Of a stretch of 64,000 nucleotides of DNA, positions 49,286-61,427 are shown piece by piece. The DNA is from Batrachochytrium dendrobatidis JAM81. Lineage: Eukaryota; Chytridiomycota; Chytridiomycetes; Rhizophydiales. The position numbers were made by a program, and so were the translations under genes. The stretch's first letter is position 1; every line of letters begins with the position of its first letter. Below the pieces are notes generated by a model. It was not told the origin of the DNA. It did not search any database and saw only the letters and a program-made list of their open reading frames with translations. The DNA lies in contig NW_006281100.1 of the NCBI RefSeq assembly GCF_000203795.2, positions 1,633,099 to 1,697,098 on the forward strand, given 5' to 3'.

Positions 49286-52200
49286 ATGGATCGTTCCCAT
49301 TCAGTCACTTGGCTAACTAGTCCTCCTGCAAAACATCTTTCTGTTCGACTAGAAGATCCTTCCAGTCCATCTAGCAGTCCTAGTACTGCAGTGTCTGTTC
49401 ATGCATCTGAGTTGAAGCCATCTGCTCATTCTCGGACTAATTTAAATAATTTAAAGAGTACATCTGCAGAGTATATTCATACTGCATCCACATCTGAACC
49501 CTTCTTGGATTCTTCTATTCCTCGATGCTTCTCTGATCGACTTCCTACATCACATACACAAAGAAAACGTCGTAGAGCTGTCCATTTAGAATATGAACAG
49601 GATTCTTCTCGCTCTTCCAGTCTTGGATTTTCTTCTTTGTTAAGAGAGTGTCAGAGTGCATTTGTAGATACTAATCAGCGCAGCAGTAAACCTCTTGAAC
49701 CAGTTTCATCAATTGTTCATTCTCAAAATACTGTCAAGCAGCCACATCAAACCTCAGATTCAACCCTTCCAGAATCTTTACTTGTTTCCTCTGCCAAAAA
49801 AATTGACTTTCAATCCCTTGAACAGAGTTCAACCAATATTGCAGATTCAAACATATTTCATAACAATCTTGACCGTTTTTTAACTAAAAATCAATCAGAT
49901 TCAGTATCTACATTAACTGCCACATCTAAACTACCCACAACCACTTTGGTCACTCCACATTCATCTCTAAAAAAGGCATGTCAATACTATACTGGATTTG
50001 TATAAATGTCATACTGAAATCTATGTGTTAACATGCGTTGTTACACTACCATTTTAGGATCAAGGATTTACTCGACTTGTCGTGTTGGAGTCCATCATTC
50101 GAGCAACACCAGGGATACCCAATGCTTTTGAAAAGGTTGGTTGTTTAGTTTTGCAACTTGGAAAATGCATTTTGTACTTTAATGAGGAATTAAGACCTAG
50201 TCTTGATCCAATTGGATCGGTGTTTGTTTGGAATAGGCTGTACGTGTTTTGGACGAGGATTTAGAATACGAAGTGTTGGTTATTTTAAGGAATGAATGGC
50301 AATCGACTGAACTTTCACCAGGTACTTATTTTATCAAGTGAATACTGTCATGATCTTGTCACTTTTACCAACTTTTATTTTAAATCATTTTGAATGCAAA
50401 TACGGTGGCTATAAAATGACTGTGCAGGCGACTACATTCATGTTACTGCCAAATCGCACAATGGAAAAGAGTTTATTGTAGATTCTGAAGCTGGGTGTAT
50501 TATTGTGCATCCCGATCACCTTGTCACGGTTACCGCAATATCTGAAAGCTTTTCATGTCTTCGTCGAGCAATCATAAAAAGTAAAGTCAAATTTCGAAGT
50601 ACTAATGCACATATTATATTTGGTAGTATTATCCACGAACTTTTTCAGGAAGCACTTCGACAACGCAACTTTTCTCCAGAATTTTTAGACAAAATGTGCA
50701 TTGCTATATTGTTGAAAAACACTGATGAACTATACGCTATTTCCATGACTGAGGAAATAGCATTGGACGAAATTCGTAAAATGATTGGTCCAATGTGTGA
50801 ATGGGCTCAGTTATTTCTTCATGACAAACTGCGCGATTCTTCAGTGCTTAAATCTCAACCTCCATCCGTATATACTCCTTTGCTTAAAAATCAGTTTCAA
50901 GTGGACTCTATTGTTGATATTGAGGAAACAGTACTATCACATAAATATGGCATCAAGGGTCAAGTGGACGTATCAGCCACTGTTCGATTTGGAAATCTAC
51001 AAGCACCTGCAAAACTTGTTCCAATTGAACTTAAATCCAGTAAGCGTATAAACCACTTGGACTCACATCGTGCTCAAACTATGATGTACTCTCTTATTAT
51101 GTCCGACATGTACGGCCAAGAGATTCTCAACGGTGTACTGGCGTATATTTGTCGTAATGAAAGTCTTTCTGTTCCACTTCACTGGAATGAAATTCGAATG
51201 ATGATTATTATGCGGAATATGCTTGCCACACATAGTGTGAGTCGCGGTCGAGCTGGACAACAACTTCCGTCTGTCATTCAAAACGAATGGATTTGCAGCA
51301 AGTGCTATATGTTGGACACGTGCATTTTATACCAAAAGGTATCTCATACAACTCTTTATTCTGCTTGAATTTATTCCAAGTGCTATTTGATTATTCATAA
51401 TTTTGATATACTGCTAGAAAGAGGGTCGAGATATTACCGAGTTTGGATCGAGTCGAGAATTCACTGAGCGATTGGCGCACATCAATTCTATTCACATATC
51501 ATTTTTTAAGAAATGGGACACGCTTATTACTTTGGAGGAACCTAATATTGAAGAGTTTTCACGCGAGTTTTTTACACTATCTAGCAATGATCGTGAGCTG
51601 ATTGGCCGGTGAGTTGTGTTGGTATTTTTTGGTTGAATTTATACTTGCAAATGCATTCATGTTTTCAAAAACTAATGCTTGTCAACACACACCGCCATTT
51701 GTGTATGATTACCTAAATGTAGATGTGTTGGGATGCTAAACGTTGCTTGTCAAACTCGCCCCGTTTTTGGAGTAGACGTATCAGGCAAATCAATTTACAC
51801 GCTAAAAAAGGCTGATCAAAACGATTCAATCAATACACTCAATTGTGAAATGTTTGAGGGAGATCCAGTCATACTTTCAGTCGAAGGAAGTCGAAATCGA
51901 CTAGGAACTGGAAATATTGTCACCATCGACCAAAACAATATAGTTATTGCTACTTCTAAGCCGCTTAGCACTACTGCATTGAAGCAAGATACATTGTGTC
52001 GACTGGACAAGGATCAGTTTTCTTCAGGAAGCAGCACCGTACGATACTATTTGGCGTCGATTTTCACTGAACAGAGATTCTTTAAAACTCGACAGCTTGT
52101 AGTAGATCTTACACCTCCACAATTCAATTCAACCATTGTCAAGAAAGCTTTTGTAGATCATGTCAATGCATCTCAGATGAACGCTATTGATCACGTATTA

Positions 52201-54126
52201 CGAGGTAGTTGTCGAGCATGCAAACGACACTTTTCTAATTGATTTGGAGTTGACTTGCGCATTTTAACGCATTGTAAATATGTAGCTCAAGACTACGCGC
52301 TTGTTCTTGGAATGCCTGGAACAGGAAAAACAACCGTTATTAGTCATATTTTGGATATTTTGGTCAAAAGTGGAAAGTCTATTCTTCTTACCTCATATAC
52401 CCACTCTGCTGTTGACAATATTCTTCTTAAAATCAAATTTAAAGAAATCGAGTTTTTACGAATTGGTGATTTTAACAAGGTAATCATACTATTTTTTACA
52501 CTGGCGATATCAACGTGAATTTTAAATCTACTAATCATACAAACTGTATCTATACACAGGTTCATCCTGATCTTAAAAGTATTGTATCTATGCAGCGAAA
52601 AAAAATCACAACTGTTGCTCAAGCTGAACAGTACTATTCCAACGTCCCTATTGTAGCGTCTACATGCTTGGGACTAAGCCAGTAAGCATACGTTGTTGAT
52701 TTTGTTTAATTCGAGTTAAAAAAAAACACTGTTTTGATCATGCAATGTAAACTAATTATTTAATTAGTCCCATATTCTCCAAAAGAAAATTTGATTACTG
52801 CATTGTTGACGAAGCGTCGCAGATTATGCTTCCAGTGTGCTTGGGACCTATTCGTTTTGCAAATACGTTTATTTTAGTTGGCGATCACTACCAACTTCCG
52901 CCTATTGTAAGTCAAGTATCAAACAAATTTATTTACAGCCCTGTCTGACATCAATTCGTGGTGCATGTGCCTAATTAGACAACACAACGCTCATCATGGA
53001 ACGAGCCGCCTTTATCGCTTTTTCGATACTTATCTGAAGCACATCCATCAGCGGTGGCAGTTCTTGAGCAACAGTATCGCATGAATAAGGATATTGTGCG
53101 CCTATCCAGCACAATCATCTATAATAGCAAGCTTAGATGTGGATCCGATTTTGTTGCAAACCAAACGATCCATCTTCCACTTTGGGATCAATGGAAAGTT
53201 GATGCACATTCTTTTTTGATGGAGCCCAACATACAATGCATGTCATTGGACGAGTGTTGGCTGGCGCATACGCTTAAACCAAGGTAGATTTATGTTGGAA
53301 TATAGACCAAAATGTGTTTGATTTTGTGTTGGCATAACCACAATTGTGTTTTATCCAATGACTTTTAGCAACGCAGTAGTATTTTTGAACACGGATGCAG
53401 TTCCTGCGTTGGAGGTTCGAGCATTGCAATTTATTCAAAATGAGATTGAAGCTTATCTTGTTCAGCAGGTATTGATTATTTCTGCGGTTTATTTTTTGTA
53501 TATCTGCCACTCCAACTCTAACCATGCATACCTTGGTTTCTATTCTATGTAGGTGGTGACCTCGTTTATAGAATGCGGTGTTTCAGAACAAGAGATTGGT
53601 GTGATATCTCCTTACAAAGCTCAGCTTCGTATTATTCGTGAACTACTCAAATCCCATCCTCAAATAGAAATCCTTACAGTAGACAAATATCAAGGACGTG
53701 ACAAGTCCTGCATTGTCCTGTCACTCGTTCGATCCAATACTACGGGTCATGTAAGTAGAATGTCATTCATCCGTACTAGGTTCAATCAGATCCATACAAA
53801 CTAATACACTTTGTTTTGAAATATTGTCATCAGATTGGGGATTTGTTGCAAGATTGGCGTAGGATAAATGTAGCTCTCACACGAGCAAAATGCAAACTAG
53901 TACTGATTGGATCGCTCTCTACATTAAAACACACGGCACTCTTTTCCGAAATATTTGAACAATTGTCAATACATAATTGGGTAAAACTGATACTGAATGG
54001 TTTAGGGTGTTTAAATTCAGTACTGATTGTATTTTTATTTAGATTTATAATTTACCGGAATGTGCACATCTGATACACCAAAGTAAATGTACTTCCACTT
54101 GTAATCCTCAGTCGATGCATGATTGA
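49286..54126 (+). CDS. DNA2: DNA replication helicase/nuclease DNA2
   Basis: Nuclease-helicase for Okazaki fragment flaps and resection. The first ~240 residues are Ser/Thr-rich and probably disordered. The RecB-like nuclease holds [11 protein letters not shown] with the first iron-sulphur Cys, [23 protein letters not shown] with the metal-binding Asp, PIELKSSKR, and [13 protein letters not shown] with the remaining three Cys (50540-51340). The SF1B helicase has Walker [10 protein letters not shown] (52310-52340), [25 protein letters not shown] (52800), [17 protein letters not shown] (53070), [20 protein letters not shown] and [19 protein letters not shown]. The last exon ends at 54126 with a short Cys-containing tail. 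All four iron-sulphur Cys and all helicase motifs are visible, so the enzyme should be active. About a dozen exons. Confidence 0.96.
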
Positions 54127-54309
54127 TGCACACAATCAAGGGAACAATGCAGACTACTCGACTGTTTGTCAGTAGTGTTAGTCTTGCAAATCTAAAGACC
54201 CGAAACTCTCGGTTGATTTCATCAAGGATATAAATAAAGTATTTTTAATATGGACACCAGAAAAGTATAAAACATTGTCAAAAATAGATTATTTATAGCA
54301 TTAAAGTGT

Positions 54310-57300
54310 TCATGATTCACTGGCTTCATGATTTAGCGATAACCTAGGCAAAATACTCGATCTAGCACCAGGGGAATGAGCGAATCCAAACCCATGTTCC
54401 TTGACCACCGATGTAGCATCTAAAGTAGTAAGTTGCGGTATACCTCTTTCTTCGACACCATTTGCATAGAAAAAGTCGTCTTCTTGTAGTTGCAGGTTGA
54501 TATGGAGTGGAGTCAGTTTGGACCGTCTTCTATTTCGAATGTGATCGGTTGCACTGGATCTTGATCGTGCAAGTGAGGAAGTTGAAGCCATACTTATCCG
54601 TTTTCTTGATTGTGGTATCTGAGGTACGGGTGGATATTGATGGGGCTGCTCTCTGATTTCGTGGGATGGCCATACTGTACCATGTTGTTTCTGAAGCTGT
54701 TTCTCATGCTCTTGCGCAATAGCAGTATCGGTTGGTGTAATCAGTCGCGAAAAAGACAAATAGGCAAACTTTGGCAAACTGCACAATGTGATTGTCAGTA
54801 TAAATGAAAGCCAAAACGTTGATGAAGTATAAAGAATTGATTCATAGTGAGGCCATGGTGATGCTGGCAATTCCATATAAACCACAAGAAAAACAAATAT
54901 AATGGTGTTGGTGCCTAGAATAGCTGCAAATACAATCCACGTCCACAAATGTGTTGAAAAGGCAATAAAGAAATTGGTCATGGTGAGGCAGCAAATTGCT
55001 ACCGAAATGGAAAAGTATAATGCGTCTTCGGGACGTCCATTTGCATGAATTGCCACATCTCGAAGAGCCAGATATTGAACAAAGAAAATCACTACTCCTT
55101 GATAAACTGCTTCAGCAACGTAGATGAGCACTTGCGTATGGGTTAACACAACTCGCATTATGCCTATATTGTAGAGTGGTGGAAATTTTTGCGCCATTTC
55201 TGCAGAAACATCCTTGTCAAAAGCACCAAGAATTCCGACAGGAACTGCTGTAAAAAGAACGTTTGATAAAATCATATAGACGACATCGTATACAGGCTGC
55301 GCACTAAAACCACAGAAAATCTGATACATGAACAACGGTATACTGTTTTAAAGGTGTTAGCACAATACATGCACACGACTGTTTGGAATAAATAGCAAAA
55401 AGGCATACTACTTGCGTGTAAATGATGTTTTTAAAGAAAAAGTTGAGAATCATTGATCCTGTGCGAACGTAGCACCAACGTCCATGAACAAGCAATAGTC
55501 GTTCAAGAAACCGAAACTGCGAAATGACAAAGTCGGCTGCCATGGCAGCTTGTAGCCCTTCTTGACCGGAAATGCCCACACCAACATGTGCAGCCTGAAT
55601 CATGCCAACATCGTTGGCACCATCGCCAATAGCTAAACACATGGAATCTTGAGTACTTTTAATCAGCTGAACCACCTTTGCTTTTTGAAGTGGACTGACA
55701 CGACAGCAAATGACTGCATCACACCGGACAATCAGATCCACCAGTGTATCTTTTGCGTGATCGTCCAGAGCATGAAACAACGCTCTGCCGTCAATCACAA
55801 GACCGAATCGCTGTTTACTGCTTTTGGTCTGCCCACCTCCGATGGCTTGCATTGAAAGCAATCCATTCATCTTTTCAAACCCATTCCATTCAATAACAGA
55901 CTCATCACTGACTTTTTCATCGCCAAAGAATCTCTTGATGGCTTCTTGCATCTGCTGCAAAGTGGAGCCTTCATCATCCTTGTTATTTCCTCCGCGAATA
56001 ACAATCAGACTCATGTCTTTTGTTAAAAGATTGCACGAATATCCAATGTTGATTGCAGTTTCAAGCTTGTCGCCCGTGAGAACAATGATTTTGATACCAG
56101 CTTCAAGAAAAACTTGAATGCATTTAGGCACTCCCTCTTGGAGTTTGTCTTCGATGGCAGTTGCACCAAGAAGGTAAAGGTTTTGCTCAATTAAATTAGA
56201 AGCTTCTTCGATGCAGTCTTCCCGATTTTCAAGCGACACGGACGCCAAATGATAACTTCTTTCCCAGGCTGCATATTCCGCTTCGCTTAAAATAGCGTAT
56301 GCCAAGCAAAGGGTTCTTAACCCTACAATACACCATTTGAAAAATATGTAAGCGTATCAAGTTTGTAGGTATTTCAAATGTCCATTCATCAGTGGTTACA
56401 TACCTTCTCCAGCAAAATGTTCCAAATCATGCATGGTCTTGGTTTTCAACTCATCCTGATCTTCAGCCAGTCGTTCAAAAATCACTGAATCTGCACCTTT
56501 ACAATACAGCACAATTTCCCCATTGCGTCGCCTCAAAATCATACTCATGCGCTTTCTCGACGATGTAAATTCCAAGATATTGAGAATAGTAAACGTTTCC
56601 AGATTTCCGAGCATCACAACACCCACGGTCGTATTTTCTCGAGATTGAAATACAAACCCAGCTGATTTGGCTGCATCGACAAGAGCTGCCTCGTCAGGAC
56701 TCTGTGCCTTGTATATAATATCTCCCGTGTCGGCATTGGATGACACCAATACAGTGTGGCAGAGTGACAGACAACTAAAAAACTCAAACATGGTTTTATA
56801 ATGCACAGAGTCTTTGGGAAAAGTGCAAAAATCCTTCTCAAGCTGAACTACCGAAAATGGTTTAGAGTCTTGGTAAACAAAGGGCTGGTCGCTAGGAATC
56901 TGGCTTGTGTTGAAAGATTCGTCGGATATAGCTTCAATCGAGGTAATTTGTGTTTCATGACCGTAGATTACGCTGTTGACTGAGCATCGCTTGAACTCCA
57001 TAATATTACGTGTCAAGGTGCCAGTTTTGTCGCTGAATATGTACTCTATTTGGCCGAGATCGTCTGCCAGATTCCAACTTCGTGGAATGCATGGCTCATT
57101 GCACGTCTCATCATAGAGTTCGATATCTTCGTATATAAGAAATGACTAAAAAAATCAAACCAAATTTCAGCAAGCTTCGAATATAGAGTGATAGCAAATG
57201 TAAAAATGTATACCTGAAGCGATTTGACAATTTCCACGGTAATGTAAAGTGAGATTGGAACAAGGTTTTGAAACAAAATGATTGCAACCCTATGTAACCC

Positions 57301-59256
57301 AAAGTTATCCGACAAAGATATTGTCAGTAATGGCGGTTTAATCGTGATCAATCCGTTTCAACAATTCAGACTTACCAAAACATGGCAACTGCATCTGAAA
57401 CCCCAATGGTATCACTTGAAAATGTGTTTGTAAGCCATGGAGCTTGATTCACTTGATCCGCTTTTTCCAGCACGTATCCCATAACAGCCGAAATAATTGA
57501 CAGAATTACCATGAGAGCTAAACTCAGCAAACTAAATAACCAGCATAGACAAAGCAAATAAATTCATGTGTATCAATTAGTAGCAGACACATATATAGAG
57601 TACAACAGTACCAAGAAAGCTACTTGCATGTAAAAATTGGTCTGATCCTCAATCAGTGATCGCTTTATAGGCGTATCACCTGAATTCAGTCTAATTTTCG
57701 ATTCAACACCAGTATAAACCACAATGCCATACACCCACTCTGTGTTTCTTAAAACACAACCACGTAAAAGCATCGAGTTGATATTGATTGGAATACGCGA
57801 AACATTAGCAGAGTTTTGATCAATTTGAGATGTTGCTCTATGACGAAGCTGTGATTCTTTTTGCGCTGTTGGAGATGGGTGGTCAGAAACAGAAATTCGC
57901 AAAGATCCTGTGGGAGTCAATAGGGTCCTTGGCGACATGTCTACAGATGATCCCAAATCAGGAGGTGCAGAATATGGCTGAATGGATAGTTTTTGCAGTG
58001 TAATTGGAGAAGTCTGCATCAATGCTGGACGGTGGTAATGAACCAACGTACCCGTAAATAAGTAAATGCTTGGATGTGGTTTTTCGCATTCTATTGTACA
58101 TTGAAATTGTCGAAGACAATTTGGAGTTGTTATGGAAAGAGTATCACTCACTACTTTTCTAATTTTGAGGTTGGTTTCACCGTCTAGATTTTTAGTTTCA
58201 ATGTAGCACAGACCTTCGGGCTCTGATGATGCCAGAATAATAAGGTCTGCAGGAATGTGCTCGTTGTTTTGTAGTCGAATCAGATCGCCGACTTTGATAT
58301 CTTTCCATTGAACATATCGCCACTCTTTTGAAAGTTCAGGATCGTCTGGTTTGCGAACTGGAGAGGGCTGTTCAATTGGAGAAGATACGGATGATGCATA
58401 GTGGTTTGCATCATTTAAACTCGTGTCAGGTTCAATCTGACCATGTTTGGGACGAGAATCTTCTGCACTGCGAGGTCTATGAATACCCAAAATCCACCCA
58501 ATTTGATTTAATTTGGAAGTAATGATGGACGCAGTTGTAGACCGTGGCTTCATGAATGGTTTGTTGAGATTTTTCCAACTGGAGAGTTTAAGAGTAGTTT
58601 GAGTATTGACTGCTAAATCCGAGCCATGCCGACGATAATCTTCAAAAGCATCTTTAATGCAGGTGGCAGTGATGATTAGAATAAGTGGAAGAGCAGCAAC
58701 CCAGGGATTGATTGATTGATAAGTAGGAAAGAACTGCAGAATAGCAAGTGTTAAAAAGAAGATGTTGGCAAATCTCCTGTGTAGTATTGCATATAGATAA
58801 TATGAAGAGTGTTGGTAATGCAATTCGAGTTTAGCGATGTTTGAATATATTCAGCAAGTTTATAACTATTGTTAGTTTATGGACCAATTCACTATATATA
58901 AAACACATGAAATTCAATGCACGATTAGAAGCCACCATATACAGCCGCAATGGCATGCAATTTGGTTCTTGACACTCTGATGATGTTAAAATCAAAAATG
59001 CTACTCGAGAACGAGTTGATACTTGCCGAAATTGCTCAAACAAGTTATGAGGTAGAAAGGACAACAGAGTGTATTTGGACGTATTGATTTCGTTTGAAGG
59101 AAACATAGCTTGAGTGGATTCACCATTGGGCTTAAACATGGACTTTGGAGGATATATGTTGGTGTATATCTTGCGAGTGGGAGTATGGTCAGCCAGAGTT
59201 CCTGACAAGGATGAGTTGCTCATTGCTTTAGAAAGCATTCCCTTTATGGATGTCAT
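54310..59256 (-). CDS. P4-ATPase phospholipid flippase, Dnf1/ATP8B-like
   Basis: Moves phospholipid from outer to inner leaflet at Golgi, endosome or plasma membrane. It starts at 59256 (MTSIKGMLSKAMS) and exon 1 ends 59027 in FEQFR. Exon 2 (57604-58776) gives RFANIFFLTLAILQFFP, a long spacer, KVGDLIRL and CYIETKNLDGETNLK. About 85 extra residues with many Ser/Pro then precede MLLRGCVLRNTEWVYGIVVYTG. Later exons show NLVPISLYITVE, IFSDKTGTLTRN with the phosphorylated Asp (~57030), KGADSVIFERL, TGDKLETAINIGYSC, GDGANDVGMIQAAHVGVGISG and the C-terminal membrane half (54760-55335) followed by a basic tail. The first intron seems to be GC-AG. The exon junction near 55340-55430 could not be fixed. 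About ten membrane helices. Confidence 0.93.
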
Positions 59257-59395
59257 TGAATAATAATTACAGAGTGAATGTGATGTAGTTGGTAATAGTA
59301 ACAATCGGGATAAAAGCAATCCTTGACTCTCCGGCCATTTGTTGCTGTTTTGTGGAGTTATCACCAAAATCCACCCAGCACTAAACTCGATTCTA

Positions 59396-59490
59396 ATAAA
59401 CCCACTCAACGCATAAACCCACCCAACGCTGTAAACCCACTCGACGCTGTAAACCCACTCAAAGCTATAAATCCGACGCTGTAAACCCGA
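59396..59490. repeat. 18-bp tandem repeat (minisatellite)
   Basis: Six head-to-tail units, four of them 17-18 bp and of the type TAAACCCACTCAACGCTG, at 59396, 59413, 59431, 59449, then shortened ones at 59467 and 59481. It begins about 140 bp upstream of the flippase start codon. Confidence 0.85.
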
Positions 59491-59710
59491 TATTATACCA
59501 GTTTATATATTCGGCTTCCCGAGTTTAGCTTCAACAGTTTGAATCGTTACTCGGCATTATAGTACATGTTCGATTTTGTATTATTCTGTTTAGTATAGGC
59601 ACTAATGGATAGTCTGTCAACTTGGTATTCTGACTGCTATTTAATAGGATACTCTAACAAAACTAAAGTGTATGGTCAAGCCATTACTTATAGTAGTTGA
59701 TATTACTACC

Positions 59711-59733
59711 TACAGTTGTATTCATGTAAAATA
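59711..59733 (-). repeat. Dispersed ~28-bp repeat, copy F
   Basis: Minus strand: TATTTTACATGAATACAACT then GTA, matching the consensus core with about three changes. Intergenic. Confidence 0.5.
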
Positions 59734-59787
59734 CAACATCAAAGTGACAACACAAACAGTCGGTTTCATGAAACAACTGATGTCAAT

Positions 59788-60475
59788 TCATGCCAAGTTA
59801 CTGTCAACATTGTGCCATCTCAACTCTTTAAAGTTGGCTGGCTTTTGATCATTTTTATATGAACAAATGCTCACATCACAGTCCCAGTCAACTCCACACT
59901 TGTTTAGTCTAGAAATCAAACACTGACATTGAGTAGTTGGCATGTAGAATGACATTCCTATAATGCTCAGTCCTTGCTCACTTGAACTAGAAACGCGAAT
60001 ATATGAAAGGAGGTTCAATATAGTCGAATCCAATATCTGCTGGACTGCGATGCATGGATATGGAGATTTTCTTTTCTAAACCTCCCTTTCTTCACTTTTG
60101 GCATAGCCATCCATTGCACAATCTTGTTTAAAGCTATGATTTTGCTGTGAGCATCATAATGATCGTTTCGTCTAAAGGTTGATTAAGGGAGCTGCAGATG
60201 CTTTGATGCCAAGATTTTCCGAACGGCATCAAAAGAGTATTTTTCGATGCGTGTTTGATTCTAGATAGCATATCATCTTGCAAAACTACAAAACCTCTCA
60301 TGGTGTCGTTCAACAGTCGTATTGCGAGGTCGAGTTTTATATTGTTTTTAGTTGTGTCGACAATCACTTGAATAAAAATGATGTGGTGTGCGACTCCAGA
60401 TATAGAATTAGAAATACCAGTTGAAAAGGCGGTGCAGTCAATTTCTAATAGGAAGGACAATAAATATTTAAGCAC
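59788..60475 (-). CDS. Candidate gene of unknown function, two open segments
   Basis: Two minus-strand frames, 60134-60475 (113 codons, KYLLSFLLEIDCTAFS...) and 59788-60033 (about 80 codons with several Cys), lie close together and could be exons of one gene. The first has mixed hydrophobic and polar patterning typical of a globular fold (VVLQDDMLSRIKHA, FGKSWHQSICSSLNQPLDETII). No known family is recognised and the joining intron (about 60034-60133) is not established. It may instead be chance open frames in intergenic DNA. Confidence 0.3.
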
Positions 60476-60514
60476 TATTTATTTCCAAGCAAAACAGCCA
60501 AATTCAAATCGAGT

Positions 60515-60542
60515 GTTCCATTCTACGTGAATACGGCTGTAA
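60515..60542 (+). repeat. Dispersed ~28-bp repeat, copy C
   Basis: GTTCCATTCTACGTGAATAC then GGCTGTAA, an almost exact copy of the consensus, 83 bp before the ATG of the secreted barrel protein. Confidence 0.75.
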
Positions 60543-60624
60543 TATATAAAGAAGCCACATTGCAGAAATTACAGTTTGCAACCAGACCAACAGTCTATTT
60601 TAATTCCTCATTGAAACCATTTGA

Positions 60625-61306
60625 ATGCATTCGTCACTTTTACTCTCATCGGCTGTCTTGTTAGGCTCTATGCAGACTGTATGGGCAGTAGTTACTGGTG
60701 ATTTGACTTTTTTTACTCCCGACACCGGTGCATGCGGCAATGTCAACTATGAATCAGAACTCATTGTTGCTGTGGTAAGTTTTGTGAATTCTAGCCTAAC
60801 CGCACTCTATTTAGTCAATGCACTCACCATTGGAACTTGAATTGTAGAGCGATACATTCTTTGACAAATCACAGGGAAGGGTATGTGGTCGACACATTTG
60901 CATCAATGGCGAAACTATCAAGGCAAGAATCGAGGATCGCTGTATTGGTTGTGATACGTTTGATATCGACGCAACCGCACTCTTGTTTTCAAAGATTGCT
61001 GATTTGGACGTAGGAAGACTGAAGGTGAATTGGTGGTTTTGCGATGATGGACCTGATTTGACTCAACTCTTCCCGAATTTGGTACATCCACCACCTGAAC
61101 GGCAATCACCAAGACCACCTAGTCAAAGTCCTAAACCTTCGCCTGTATCTACCACTACCACCCAAACTAAATCCAAAACTAAGACCAAAGCCTCTACCGT
61201 TTCTACTTCTATTATTTCTGTTTCTACTACTTCTCAATCTCCAGTCATTACATCTATAAGCCCCTTGGTACCGCCAGGTCGCACTGGATGCTTCAAAAAA
61301 CATTAA
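60625..61306 (+). CDS. Secreted double-psi beta-barrel (expansin/RlpA-like) protein
   Basis: Exons 60625-60774 and 60848-61306 give 202 residues. A signal peptide is clear (MHSSLLLSSAVLLGSMQTVWA). The barrel domain shows GDLTFFTPDTGACG, then NYESELIVAVS, GRVCGRHICINGETIKARIEDRC, CDTFDIDATALLF, and GRLKVNWWF. These are the Cys pattern and Asp of the barwin/expansin/RlpA-like fold common among small secreted fungal proteins. The last ~75 residues are Pro/Ser/Thr-rich and probably O-glycosylated, with one more Cys near the end. No catalytic activity can be assigned; the expected place is the cell wall or outside. A copy of the dispersed repeat lies 83 bp upstream. Confidence 0.85.
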
Positions 61307-61427
61307 CCTACTACTTTCAAAACTTTATGATTATGTAATACTATTAAACTTTGCACTTTTATCTGTCTACATTATTGTCAATATGGATGGGTGGTTTAGA
61401 TGAGTCTATTGGTCAAGTAAAAACACT

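Noticed and set aside
59396..59490. Telomere-like TAAACCC units
   Set aside because: The period is 18 bp with other sequence between, so this is a minisatellite and not telomeric DNA.
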